Below are positions 7,695-17,603 of a stretch of DNA of 64,000 nucleotides, one piece after another. Position 1 is the first letter of the stretch. Each line of letters begins with the position of its first letter. This DNA is from Gammaproteobacteria bacterium (GTDB taxonomy: Bacteria > Pseudomonadota > Gammaproteobacteria > Pseudomonadales > Azotimanducaceae). Location of the stretch: contig VXYV01000106.1 in the NCBI GenBank assembly GCA_009845835.1, forward strand, positions 62,001 through 126,000, in the 5' to 3' direction. Position numbers and translations under genes: made by a program. A model generated the notes under the pieces. That model had not been told where the DNA came from, ran no database searches, and was given only the letters and a program-made list of their open reading frames with translations.

Positions 7695-10186
7695 TGGACA
7701 TTTCTTTTAGCTATCCTATCTTTGCTTTCCTGTTAATACTCGTTCCGGTCATTTGGCTTTTTCCTATGGGTTCGCGACGAGTGCCTCATTTACTTATCCG
7801 TTCCTTAATCTTGTTGTTGGTAACACTTGGCCTTATGCGTCCGGTTTTTGTATCGGATATCGAGAACAAACACTTCGCTATTGTGCTCGACCAATCACCT
7901 AGCCTGTCTGATACGGAACGAGAAAATGCCGCGCAAACTGCGCGTGAGTTAAGTAATAGACTGGGGAACGAAGGTGAAGTGAGTGTGGTACAGATTGGTG
8001 GTGATTCCCCCATTCTTGATGGCAACACAATTTCACACATGCAAGGGAATAGTACTCCCCTGAGTGATGCTCTAGAAGTTGCTGCGCAAGCCATACCGCC
8101 GCGTACTCAAGGTTCGGTTACAGTGATTTCTGATGGTTTAGCGACTGATCGTCACTGGGGGCGGGCTTTTGACCACTTACAAGAACGTGGAATCCCGGTT
8201 AATACAATTGCGCTCCAGCGTGATTTAGATCTGTATATCAGTGGCGTAGACGTTAACGATGTGCGGGTGGGCGACAATTTAAAGATGTACGTAGATGTGG
8301 TGGGTACTGCCCCTGAGTTTGTGCTCGAAGTAACTCGAGTTGGCGACGATGAGATTCTTGCTGAAACAACAACGTTGTCAAGCATAGAACGGAAACGCGT
8401 AGAACTTTCTTTTCGCGTGGAAAACCCTGGTTTTCTTGCACTTGAGATTAGATTAAGAGTTGCCGAAGAACATGATGCTGATTTAACGAACAATTCTGTG
8501 AGTACGGTGGTTCCCGTTCAAGACCCTGTACGATTACTTTACTTGGGCGAACGTCAGCAAGGTGCCGCAGACGACTTACGGAAATTGTTAGGTGTTGGAT
8601 TTGCAATTGATGCTCCAGATCCGAGTTTACTTGATGAGAATTTCAGTACCGGGGCTTATGACGTTGTTTTACTTGACGACGTTCCCACTTCCTCGTTCGC
8701 AGAAGGTGTCCTGGAAACCTTAGCTGCAAGTGTACAACAAGATGGATTAGGCTTGATTCATAGTGGTGGAGAAGCAGCTTTCGGCGATGGTGGTTATCAC
8801 GATTCACCGATCACTGAGCTTTTTCCCGTAGAAATCATAGGCGACCAGGATAAGATCGACCCAAGTGTTGGCTTAGCGATTATTTTGGATACGTCGGGTT
8901 CGATGGCGGGCAGTCGAATTGAACTTGCTAAACATATTGCCCGACTAGCTGTACGGCGCATGCAGCCGCATGACCGAATTGGGATCGTTGAGTTTTACGG
9001 TAATAAACATTGGGCTGTACCGATGCAACCAGCTTCCAACAAAATTGAGATCGATCGAGCGATCGGCCGAATGAAAGCTATTGGTGGAACGATACTTTAT
9101 CCTGCAGTACAGGAAGCGTACTATGGCTTACAGAATGTAAACACGAGATTTAAACACATCATTCTGATTACCGATGCCGGCGTGGAACAGGCAAACTACG
9201 AAGCGACGGTTCGAAGAATAAATCGAGACCGAATCACAGTTTCGACGATTCTAGTCGGTCAAGGTGGTCATAACCAGATCATGTCCGACATTGCTAATTG
9301 GGGGGGTGGTCGGTTTTATTCGGTTGGAAATCAGTTCCAATTAGTAGAAATGATCTTCAAACAGTCGTCGACTAAGAAGTCGCCCATGTATAAACGTGGT
9401 GCGTTCGAAGTGGTGGCCTCACGTGGTCCAGGTTGGTGGGGAGAAATCGACCAAGAGGCAATTGTACCAATTCAAGGGTATGTCGAAGTTGATCCGAAAG
9501 ATGGTGCCGAAGTGCTGTTGTCAATCGCCGACATGGATCATCCAATTGTCTCGACTTGGTTGTATGGATTAGGTCGGGTAACTACTTTTGCTAGTGAACC
9601 AGTCGGTGAAGGTACGCGAAGTTGGAGTAACTGGAATGATTATCCGGAATTTCTAGGTCGTTTGATTCGCAAAACGGCACCAGAAGTGCGATCGTTTGAA
9701 ATCGACACTTATCGACGATATGGTAAAACAACAGTCATTGCGAATCGTGTGTCACGAAATCCACAGTTGAAACCGTCACTTAATCGGTATGAACTTGATA
9801 ATACTCTTGGTACCACTCCGCCACAATTCAATGAATCCGCACCCGGTTTGTTTGAATCACAGGTAAGAACCCCGACAGATGAAGATGTTTATCTAGGTGT
9901 TGGCAACAATTTCAATGATCGCGAATGGCGCGTAGTCAGCTTAGCTACTTCTGATGAAGTGCCGGAAACGCAAGTAGATCCAAGAAACGCAGTCGACTTC
10001 GGTCAATTATCCAATAGTACCGGCGGACTTGTAGTCGATGAAATTGCAAACGTTGATTTGAGCCAAAACCTTAGTCCGGATGTGTTGTCTTACTCTGTCA
10101 CTCAAATTGCACCGTGGCTATTTCTCCTAGCGTTATTTACTTATCTATCAGATCTAATTTATCGTCGGTGGCCACGAGCCAGCTGA
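7694..10186 (+). CDS. membrane protein with two VWA domains and a glutamine-amidotransferase-like middle domain
   Basis: 830 residues from the ATG that overlaps the previous stop (TAATG); an upstream in-frame alternative would add eleven residues inside the previous gene and is less likely. Two N-terminal membrane segments (about 6-25 and 34-52) are followed by a first VWA region with DQSPS (66-70), then a middle domain (about 280-385; YDVVLLDDV, GLGLIHSGGEAAFGDGG) resembling class-I glutamine-amidotransferase folds, then a second VWA domain with intact MIDAS DTSGS (399-403). A C-terminal membrane segment lies near 805-825. Domain order is that of the large VWA/GATase proteins found in MoxR operons. 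Function in the cell is not known. Confidence 0.88.
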   Translation: MDISFSYPIFAFLLILVPVIWLFPMGSRRVPHLLIRSLILLLVTLGLMRPVFVSDIENKHFAIVLDQSPSLSDTERENAAQTARELSNRLGNEGEVSVVQIGGDSPILDGNTISHMQGNSTPLSDALEVAAQAIPPRTQGSVTVISDGLATDRHWGRAFDHLQERGIPVNTIALQRDLDLYISGVDVNDVRVGDNLKMYVDVVGTAPEFVLEVTRVGDDEILAETTTLSSIERKRVELSFRVENPGFLALEIRLRVAEEHDADLTNNSVSTVVPVQDPVRLLYLGERQQGAADDLRKLLGVGFAIDAPDPSLLDENFSTGAYDVVLLDDVPTSSFAEGVLETLAASVQQDGLGLIHSGGEAAFGDGGYHDSPITELFPVEIIGDQDKIDPSVGLAIILDTSGSMAGSRIELAKHIARLAVRRMQPHDRIGIVEFYGNKHWAVPMQPASNKIEIDRAIGRMKAIGGTILYPAVQEAYYGLQNVNTRFKHIILITDAGVEQANYEATVRRINRDRITVSTILVGQGGHNQIMSDIANWGGGRFYSVGNQFQLVEMIFKQSSTKKSPMYKRGAFEVVASRGPGWWGEIDQEAIVPIQGYVEVDPKDGAEVLLSIADMDHPIVSTWLYGLGRVTTFASEPVGEGTRSWSNWNDYPEFLGRLIRKTAPEVRSFEIDTYRRYGKTTVIANRVSRNPQLKPSLNRYELDNTLGTTPPQFNESAPGLFESQVRTPTDEDVYLGVGNNFNDREWRVVSLATSDEVPETQVDPRNAVDFGQLSNSTGGLVVDEIANVDLSQNLSPDVLSYSVTQIAPWLFLLALFTYLSDLIYRRWPRAS

Positions 10187-10215
10187 CAGTTGAACCTATC
10201 GAAAGGTACTTTTCT

Positions 10216-13200
10216 ATGAATATGCAATCACACTATCTCCGTAGAGCAGTTCGAACTGTGTTGTCGCTAATTTTGGTGTTGGGGACTACACTTTGTCTTC
10301 AGGCTACTCCACTTGACGAATTAAATGAGAGTAATTCGACGGATAGTCGGCTCGACCTAGCGCTAATCGATGCCGTATTCAATGATTCAATTATCGAACA
10401 CCGAAACATCGACGATGCCGTGAATACTTTACTAATCGAGAGTGAAAACGAAAACAATTCGACCACCCACCGTGTGAAATCACTCCTAGCCGTAGCACAT
10501 TTGTACTGGCGATTTGGTGATTTTGAAGCCGCGACTGACACGGTCGAGGTTGCGATGGGTATGCAGGAAACCACGGATGGTTCGTTGTTGAAAGCACGTT
10601 TGCTCGATGCTCAGGGAAACGAAGATGATGCCCGCACCTGGTACACCGATGCGCTTGCAAGTACCAACGATGGGGATGAGAAAGAGTTCATTCAAATTCG
10701 ACTGGCAATGATCGACGTCGACACGTCGAATGTCGATGCGTTGTTTGAACTAGCGCAGCAGCGAGATCAGGAGTTTAAGAATCGTGCCGCGATCACGTTA
10801 GCGGTGCTCGGACATCCAGAAAAGGCGATCGACCTTTATAAAACCGATGAAGATAACGATAAATACTTCAGACAACTCATTCGCCTAGCTGAATGGTCGT
10901 TACTCGTCGAAGATTATGAAAAAGCAAAAGAAAATGCATGGCTCGCGTATGATAGTACGGACATTCGGTTTGACGGACTCTACGCGCTAACTTTGGTGGA
11001 TGAAGCATATCGACAGAGTGATAGTCTCGACGACTTGGTGAAGGTATTGGAAAACCGCACCGAACTGAATGAAGATCTCCGTCAATTGCATGTTGATCTA
11101 CTAATCGATATGGAACGTTACGACGAGGCCATTGCACTCTACCAATCCATGGAAGTAGACCCGAATGATTACGATGCGCGGTTTCGCTTATTACAAATTT
11201 ACGATGTGGCTGGTCGTACCGATGAGTACATTGACGAATACGAACGACTGATCAGCGTAGAACCACAGATCACTCTATGGTGGACTGGATTAGCTTCACA
11301 TTACGTAAGTATTGCTGAACCCGAGAAAGCGCGTGAAGTTTGGGAAAGGTTTGAACAAGTGAATGGCGACAACATTGATGTGCTCGTTACTGGTGCCCTT
11401 GATATGAGTCAAATGGGATTCGAAGAATTCAGTATCGACATGGTACACCGGTACAATCAAAAGCATAATCCCGCAACCACAGGTCAGATCTACCTGTTTG
11501 AAACTTTTCTCGATAACGGGCAAGACTCTGAAGCGGTAGACGCCTTAAATGAGCTAGTCGAATTTTTGCCAGACGACGCAGGTGACTTACGTTTGGTGGC
11601 CGATGCATTTGAACGCTTACATCGCTACGAACGCGCGCTTGAAATCTTCCTTACGGTCGAAGAGGTTCAAGGTGAAAAATTAGGATACGACGATCGGATG
11701 CGTCTAGCTTGGTTGCAAAGCGTTATTGGTAACCGTGAGGAGTCGCTCAATCTTTGGCAAGAAATTTGGTTGGGGGAGGATTCGCCCGCTCGCAGGAATT
11801 TTGCTGAAGCACAGTTTCTGTTAATTGCCGCTGAACTGAACAAACTTGGCGACATTGCCATTGACTTGGAGAAAAAGTTATTCGACGGTACCGCCGACAA
11901 AAACGAAGTTAATTTGCTCGTCCGAATATACACTGAAGTGAGTGATTCTTTTAGTGCTTCTGAAGTGGTTGAAGAATTTTCGCATTATGGCGGTATATCT
12001 GAAGTCGAGAAGTTGCGCCAACTCGGTCTTATTTACCTGCAATTGCAAGAATATGAGAAGTACCACGATGTACTAGAGGAATTGGAAAAAATTGATCCGG
12101 AAAACCGGCTTGAACACATTCAAAACATCGTGTTGAATTTGGTTGCCTACAACAGTGCGCAAGCCAATGAAGAAACTCTAGATCAACTCAAACATTGGCT
12201 GGAGCAATTACGTGAATATGACGAAGAAGCGGTGACCGGCGAATTTGAAGCCAATATTCTCTCCATGAGTGGATTTCCCGATGAAGCAATCGATAGTTAT
12301 CGTCTAGCACTAGTACGCCAGCCACAGCATAGCGACAACCTCCTATTGATGGGCGACTTGATGAAAGATGAAGGGAAGACTGATGCTGCGGTAGCGCTAT
12401 TTCAATACGTCGCTGAACATGCCAAAAACGACAATGAATTCGTAGTTGCGATTGATGGTATCCTGAACATGATTGGACAGGACTTTTTCGGACAAAGGTT
12501 GGCGAATGAAAAAACTGCAACCTTTAGGTGGACTCATCGAATCATTCTGGAACGAATTACGATGCGTGAAGATAAGTTCTATCTATACACACTGCTGGGT
12601 GAGATTGCACAAGAAACGAACAATACCGAAAGTGAATTTGTGGCAATTGAAAATTCGATTTCGCAAGCTGGTATACGGCGCTTATCGGTATTACGCGAAC
12701 TGTTTACAATGGCGACTCCTGAACTTGGATTCTTCATGTCGCAACGCGCAGGCGACGAAGAAAGACAATTGACCTACGGGCGCCGGTTGATTGGCTTGCG
12801 TCAACAACTTCCGCCAAGTGTTTACATCAGTATCGCCGATACTTTATTACGGCGCGAAGATCCATTGGGTGCTGAGAAGTCTCTAGATCTGATTCGTGAT
12901 ATTACCGGTCAGGTCGATCCGAATCAAACTAAGGCCGACCTGTTTCAGAAAGCCGGATATGGTAAAAAAGCTTTAGCTTTCTACAGTCATGCTCTTTCCC
13001 TTAATCAAGACAACCCTGATCTCTTGTTAAAAACAGCATCTCTACGTGAAGGAAATGGACAGCGTGAGGTGGCGAATACGTTATACATGAAAGGACTAAC
13101 GAACATTCTTCGAAGCCAGCCTGCATTACTACAAACAGCACCGCCAGCACTCGACGATGCCGCAAGATTGATGGCCCGGTACAGCCCATCCGGTCCAAAT

Positions 13201-16200
13201 CTTGGAGTCGATCGGACGTACACGACATACTACGAACCGTTTGCTCAAGGTGTCATTGCCACATGGTTACATGGTTCCGACAAAGCTCAGTCCGATTTAG
13301 AGACATTAGTAGATATATTTCGGGATGAACTCGAAGCGGCGAGGGAGAACGAGGCAAGTTTAGAAGAGGATGAAGTGGTTGAGTACACACGATACTCCAG
13401 ACTGCATCACGTCGCAAAATTCCTCCGCAGGTTGACGTGGAGTTTAGGTTTCGAGAATGAGCTTGCGAACATGGAAGCCGCGCTGGTCGAATTTTTCTCT
13501 GACAATGAATCATTCGCAGATTCGATACGCCGAGAGTATTCTGCAGCCAATGTTGAACTACCTGTTTCCATTGCTAATACCCTTGTGCAAGAAGAAGAAG
13601 AAAGTTCAAGTTTAGTCACCCGCACCGAAGACGACGATTTAATGACTCGTGAATTCCACGATGCTATTGAAACGAAGGACGTGGCGCGAGTAGCCCGCCT
13701 TCTGAAAGTAGCAGAACCACCGGTTCCGAGCGAACGTATCTTCCAAGAATTTATTAACCAAGGAGAGTACGTTAGTGCGTTGCAATACGCTAATCGAATA
13801 TTTGATAAAAACGAGTACACTCGTATGGCTTCCTCGGCTTTAGTTGATCTTAGAGAAGATACTAAGAGAATGTTAAATCTGCTAGCGAACAATCAAGAAT
13901 TCGTTCGTGAACTGCAAGCTAGTGTTGGTCCGTTATTTGAAAGTTCCGATGATTTGATGGAATTGCTGAACTCGTCTGAGGGACAGGAATTCGCGGAGTT
14001 CAACTACTATATGATGCCACAAATCTTCATCTACATGAAGGACAATTATGGTACGGCCAACTTGCTTGAAGTGTATGACCTCATGGTGAAAGCGTCCGAC
14101 AAGATATTTGGTGGTGGTTTCAATTTTTATAGTATCAATTATTTTGGCGAACTGCTCAAAGTTGAGTGGGACAATAGAGAACGAAATGAAGTTATTCAAC
14201 GCGCCACCGATTTAATTAGTACGTTAGACTTTCAAGATCCCTACATTACGTCACGATTGTTTGATTTGATTTTGAATTTTAACACGATACCAGATAACGT
14301 ACAAGTTTTGCTGGCGATGGTTGAAGAGACCAAACAGCAAACCAACTTCGAACACGATCTCGAGGGTATTTTGAAGGACTTTTACGACGATAAAAAGCAG
14401 GATGCCTACGAAAAGCTTTTGAACTTAGACCTTGATGAGCTTGGGAATTTTTCTTATTTCCTAGCAAATATCGTGATGCAACATTTCCCGGAACAAGCCA
14501 AGCAAAAGATACGTGACTTTCTGGAGGGAGATTGTCCAGACGAAGAAGAACTAGCAGGGATTGCGCAAATGCGTAGTTCTCCGTTCGGTAGTTATATAGA
14601 CCTTAACGACGAGTCCATGGAAGGTAATGAGTTGATACTACGATTGAGCGAGTGTGATCCAGAAAATATGGACTATCGTATTGAGAATCTACTATGGGCA
14701 CTACGTCGAGAGCAAACACAACTGATTACTGAGCAATTTGAACACACGTACCAACTGGATGTCACGAATGAATCGATTAGAACTGCGTACTTTTTGTGGA
14801 GTAAGAAACTTGAGGACTACATTACAGCTTTGGCGATTGCAACTGATGGTGGTTCAGATCTGCGGAAACCGGAAGTCCTAGAACTCATTTTTGCTAACAA
14901 TGATACTTCACAAAACATTTACACTAATCATCCCGATGCTGTGTTATACCTAGTACGTGAGGTCGATCCACAAGAATCCGCGATGGCATTATTGCGTGGA
15001 GATGGAACACCTAAAAATATCAAACGAAATGCTGCTCGACTGGCTGAACTCGATGAGACTAACACCCTTGACGAAGCAGCGGACGCACTACGGTTGTTTT
15101 GGCGTAGTATCAGTTTGCAGAACCTTAGTAGCGACCAACCAGTCTATTTTATGCCCTTTAACCCCATGTCGAGTTTCATCTCGCAATTTATCAATTGGCC
15201 CCTCGATCAGGATGAGTCACAAAACATGCAAAACATGCTATATCGAATAGTGTATAGCCCGTTTCAAACCGGTAATGTAGTCTCATCTTTGTCGTCATAC
15301 CTAAGACAAGTCGATGACGATACAGGAAACCAGGAACAGGCAACCACGTTACTCGAGCATGTAATAGAACGGTTTCCTTTGGGTCGTGAGCTGGAAAATT
15401 TATTGATTTCACAGAACGCTAGAGAGAGACAGCGTACGACCCAATGGTATGAACTCATTGTCAAAGCTTATGCGCAATTTCCGGACGAACTCACGCAACG
15501 ACACAATGAACTTTCGGAACGAGTATTGAACAATGTCGCTAACGATCATGAGTTTACGTTATGGATGCTTATATCAAACGAGCGAGGGTCTCTCCCTGAT
15601 GCAGAGCAAATCGCAGCGTTCTTCGATTGGTTAAAGACACAGTCAGACATGACTGAACTACAGATGCTTAATATCGCGCGTTTTCTGGCGCGTATTGACG
15701 AACACAAAAAATCGATGGATTATTACACTTTAGTCACGATTAATGCCGTACGATTTGACGAATTTCAAGACTCAAGAGTATATTACGACCCGTTTGCTCC
15801 GCCCAGTTCTAACCTGTCAATTCATGACATCATTGAAGATGCTAAGTTATTTTTGCCCGAAGAACAAAATCGTCAGCTAGCAAGAAGTCTGTTACCACTA
15901 GCTAAGAGTTATGATGAACTCGAAGAGTCACAGCAGATTACTAACACCTTTATTCTCGAAGTTTTGGGTCAGGTGTATTCCCCTGAAGAAACCATCGAAG
16001 TAGCATCGGAGATTAGTGATTCAATCGCTGACCTAGTGGTATTTCCGAATCGACGTGAGTTGCTTCAACCTTACGAAACTGTCCCAATAATGCAGTTAGC
16101 TAAATTACGAGCTGCAAACAATGAACTAGATCGTGCCCTTGAATACATAAAACCCCTGTTCGAGATCGATCACATCGAATCATCCAAAGGTGAATATGAG

Positions 16201-16911
16201 CCGGACAACTTGAATGACCCGTTCTCTCGGCCACAGTCTTATGTCGTTTCAAGTGCGATGTCCGTTACAGTATCCTTTACATCAATTAATGTCCCGAATG
16301 TAGGCTATAGTTACACCTCTACGTCATATGCACCGAATAGTACAAGTTTACTATTTAGCCGACGCGACTCATTGTTTGATTTTGACGATCCGGTATGGAT
16401 GGGCAGATTAGTAGATGACATGCTCAGTTGGCTGGATGACAAGGAAGTTGATCAGAAACAACTGATTGAAATCCTCGCGGTGCTTGCTTATGAATATCAT
16501 TTGCTTGAACAACATGATCAAGTAGCAAAAATTTCTGATAGTATTAGTAGTTGGTTTGCCAATGCTCTTGCTGAGCTGGAACGCGATGATCTATGGCCAT
16601 TCGCAACATTAGCTATTCGAATTGACTTTCCGCTACCCCCTGCAGCAGTTGTTGAAATAATCAATCGTGAACTGTTTGATTTAGAAGAGACGGTACAGAT
16701 GCTACAGAATCTCCGTGCGTCGGCGGAACCAGCTGTAGCTCTTGATGCGGTCAAAGCAATTTCAGTAGAAAACTCGGGATTGTCGATTCTTAAGGAATTG
16801 GTCGAGATTGGCCAAGCGGCAAACGATGAAGCGTATGCAAGTGAAGTAAATGCTCGGATTGAAGCTCTCGAGTCGGCTTACGACGCTCTGCAGCGAACAA
16901 GTGTGTTGTAA
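10216..16911 (+). CDS. giant secreted TPR-repeat protein (2231 aa)
   Basis: Last and largest gene of the MoxR-VWA operon. The start at 10216 is chosen because a GAAAGG ribosome-binding sequence precedes it and it gives a clean signal peptide (MNMQSHYLRRAVRTVLSLIL then a hydrophobic core and LQA cleavage site). Upstream in-frame starts lie inside the previous gene. The mature protein is acidic and almost wholly helical-repeat in appearance, with TPR-like units such as YEKAKENAWLAYDS, YDEAIALYQSMEVDPNDYDAR, PDEAIDSYRLALVRQPQHSDNLLLMGDLM and KKALAFYSHALSLNQDNPDLL. No catalytic motif is seen. Likely a periplasmic scaffold for the membrane VWA proteins; this is inference from gene order. An intrinsic terminator follows. 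Confidence 0.9.
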   Translation: MNMQSHYLRRAVRTVLSLILVLGTTLCLQATPLDELNESNSTDSRLDLALIDAVFNDSIIEHRNIDDAVNTLLIESENENNSTTHRVKSLLAVAHLYWRFGDFEAATDTVEVAMGMQETTDGSLLKARLLDAQGNEDDARTWYTDALASTNDGDEKEFIQIRLAMIDVDTSNVDALFELAQQRDQEFKNRAAITLAVLGHPEKAIDLYKTDEDNDKYFRQLIRLAEWSLLVEDYEKAKENAWLAYDSTDIRFDGLYALTLVDEAYRQSDSLDDLVKVLENRTELNEDLRQLHVDLLIDMERYDEAIALYQSMEVDPNDYDARFRLLQIYDVAGRTDEYIDEYERLISVEPQITLWWTGLASHYVSIAEPEKAREVWERFEQVNGDNIDVLVTGALDMSQMGFEEFSIDMVHRYNQKHNPATTGQIYLFETFLDNGQDSEAVDALNELVEFLPDDAGDLRLVADAFERLHRYERALEIFLTVEEVQGEKLGYDDRMRLAWLQSVIGNREESLNLWQEIWLGEDSPARRNFAEAQFLLIAAELNKLGDIAIDLEKKLFDGTADKNEVNLLVRIYTEVSDSFSASEVVEEFSHYGGISEVEKLRQLGLIYLQLQEYEKYHDVLEELEKIDPENRLEHIQNIVLNLVAYNSAQANEETLDQLKHWLEQLREYDEEAVTGEFEANILSMSGFPDEAIDSYRLALVRQPQHSDNLLLMGDLMKDEGKTDAAVALFQYVAEHAKNDNEFVVAIDGILNMIGQDFFGQRLANEKTATFRWTHRIILERITMREDKFYLYTLLGEIAQETNNTESEFVAIENSISQAGIRRLSVLRELFTMATPELGFFMSQRAGDEERQLTYGRRLIGLRQQLPPSVYISIADTLLRREDPLGAEKSLDLIRDITGQVDPNQTKADLFQKAGYGKKALAFYSHALSLNQDNPDLLLKTASLREGNGQREVANTLYMKGLTNILRSQPALLQTAPPALDDAARLMARYSPSGPNLGVDRTYTTYYEPFAQGVIATWLHGSDKAQSDLETLVDIFRDELEAARENEASLEEDEVVEYTRYSRLHHVAKFLRRLTWSLGFENELANMEAALVEFFSDNESFADSIRREYSAANVELPVSIANTLVQEEEESSSLVTRTEDDDLMTREFHDAIETKDVARVARLLKVAEPPVPSERIFQEFINQGEYVSALQYANRIFDKNEYTRMASSALVDLREDTKRMLNLLANNQEFVRELQASVGPLFESSDDLMELLNSSEGQEFAEFNYYMMPQIFIYMKDNYGTANLLEVYDLMVKASDKIFGGGFNFYSINYFGELLKVEWDNRERNEVIQRATDLISTLDFQDPYITSRLFDLILNFNTIPDNVQVLLAMVEETKQQTNFEHDLEGILKDFYDDKKQDAYEKLLNLDLDELGNFSYFLANIVMQHFPEQAKQKIRDFLEGDCPDEEELAGIAQMRSSPFGSYIDLNDESMEGNELILRLSECDPENMDYRIENLLWALRREQTQLITEQFEHTYQLDVTNESIRTAYFLWSKKLEDYITALAIATDGGSDLRKPEVLELIFANNDTSQNIYTNHPDAVLYLVREVDPQESAMALLRGDGTPKNIKRNAARLAELDETNTLDEAADALRLFWRSISLQNLSSDQPVYFMPFNPMSSFISQFINWPLDQDESQNMQNMLYRIVYSPFQTGNVVSSLSSYLRQVDDDTGNQEQATTLLEHVIERFPLGRELENLLISQNARERQRTTQWYELIVKAYAQFPDELTQRHNELSERVLNNVANDHEFTLWMLISNERGSLPDAEQIAAFFDWLKTQSDMTELQMLNIARFLARIDEHKKSMDYYTLVTINAVRFDEFQDSRVYYDPFAPPSSNLSIHDIIEDAKLFLPEEQNRQLARSLLPLAKSYDELEESQQITNTFILEVLGQVYSPEETIEVASEISDSIADLVVFPNRRELLQPYETVPIMQLAKLRAANNELDRALEYIKPLFEIDHIESSKGEYEPDNLNDPFSRPQSYVVSSAMSVTVSFTSINVPNVGYSYTSTSYAPNSTSLLFSRRDSLFDFDDPVWMGRLVDDMLSWLDDKEVDQKQLIEILAVLAYEYHLLEQHDQVAKISDSISSWFANALAELERDDLWPFATLAIRIDFPLPPAAVVEIINRELFDLEETVQMLQNLRASAEPAVALDAVKAISVENSGLSILKELVEIGQAANDEAYASEVNARIEALESAYDALQRTSVL

Positions 16912-16985
16912 TTTTCGAAATGTAAGGTAGGCGACGAGTTCTCTTCGGTTATTGAGAACATAAAGTTTATTAATTGTCTTCTTGT

Positions 16986-17012
16986 AGAGAGCGGTTTACC
17001 GCTCTCTTTTTT
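16986..17012 (+). terminator. intrinsic terminator of the MoxR-VWA-TPR operon
   Basis: A perfect 9-bp stem, AGAGAGCGG / CCGCTCTCT, with a TTTA loop is followed by a run of six T. It lies 74 bases after the stop of the TPR gene and is the clearest terminator in the window. Confidence 0.9.
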
Positions 17013-17055
17013 GACCTATATACATTTCTGAAAGTGATTTGAAGCGATCAATCTA

Positions 17056-17340
17056 TCACGTCGATCGTATGCAGTAGTTTCTACTTCTGAAATTGATGTA
17101 TCGAGCGTTAGGTCCTTCATAGACCCAAAACCGGAGGTTGAAGATTCTCGACGGCGGTTGCTTGCCGAATAAAACTTCGACTCGTTTGAGAGCGATTGAC
17201 GGAATCGCAGATAAATCTGGAGCCTGAGAGGCGGGTTCGCTGTCGGTTTCCTGTGCATGGAAAATTCCACAATAGGGAATAACCAAAACTAAAACTAGCG
17301 AGAATGTTATGGGTTTGAATTTGAATTGAAGGCTTTTCAT
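17056..17340 (-). CDS. small secreted protein, unknown function
   Basis: 94 residues, read leftward. The ATG at 17340 is preferred over an upstream in-frame start at 17364 because an AGAGAAG ribosome-binding sequence stands before it. The N-terminus is a signal peptide: MKSLQFKFK, a hydrophobic core (ITFSLVLVLVIPYCGIF) and an FHA cleavage site. The mature part has about 65 residues: an acidic Ser/Ala/Pro stretch, then RVEVLFGKQPPSRIFNLRFW and YEGPNARYINFRSRNY. I do not recognise the family. It is convergent with the giant TPR operon and divergent from hppD. Confidence 0.5.
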   Translation of the reverse strand: MKSLQFKFKPITFSLVLVLVIPYCGIFHAQETDSEPASQAPDLSAIPSIALKRVEVLFGKQPPSRIFNLRFWVYEGPNARYINFRSRNYCIRST

Positions 17341-17535
17341 GAAATTCTTCTCTTTAGTTAACAATAATTGGGACCGACGTCAATCAATTCTAACATTACT
17401 TCATTCTACGAATGCACCAAAACGATACTAAGAGAGTTCACTCGCAGTACTTTTCAAACTGTAGTCGGAAAAGTTTACTTACGAACAAGTCTGGCAATCA
17501 CAATAAAATTTACGAGGTTTTGTAAATGCAGACTT

Positions 17536-17575
17536 AGTCAAAAGGACTTGACTTTTTCATCTGTAGGAATATATT
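17536..17575 (+). promoter_or_regulatory. hppD-hmgA promoter with overlapping operator-like inverted repeat
   Basis: TTGACT (17548-17553) and TATATT (17570-17575) are separated by 16 bases and lie about 28 bases before the hppD ATG, a good sigma70-type promoter. An inverted repeat AGTCAA-N6-TTGACT at 17536-17553 covers the -35 box, the expected position for a repressor or activator of tyrosine catabolism. The regulator is not in the window. Confidence 0.55.
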
Positions 17576-17603
17576 AAAAGTAACAAATCATTGAGTAACA
17601 GAC

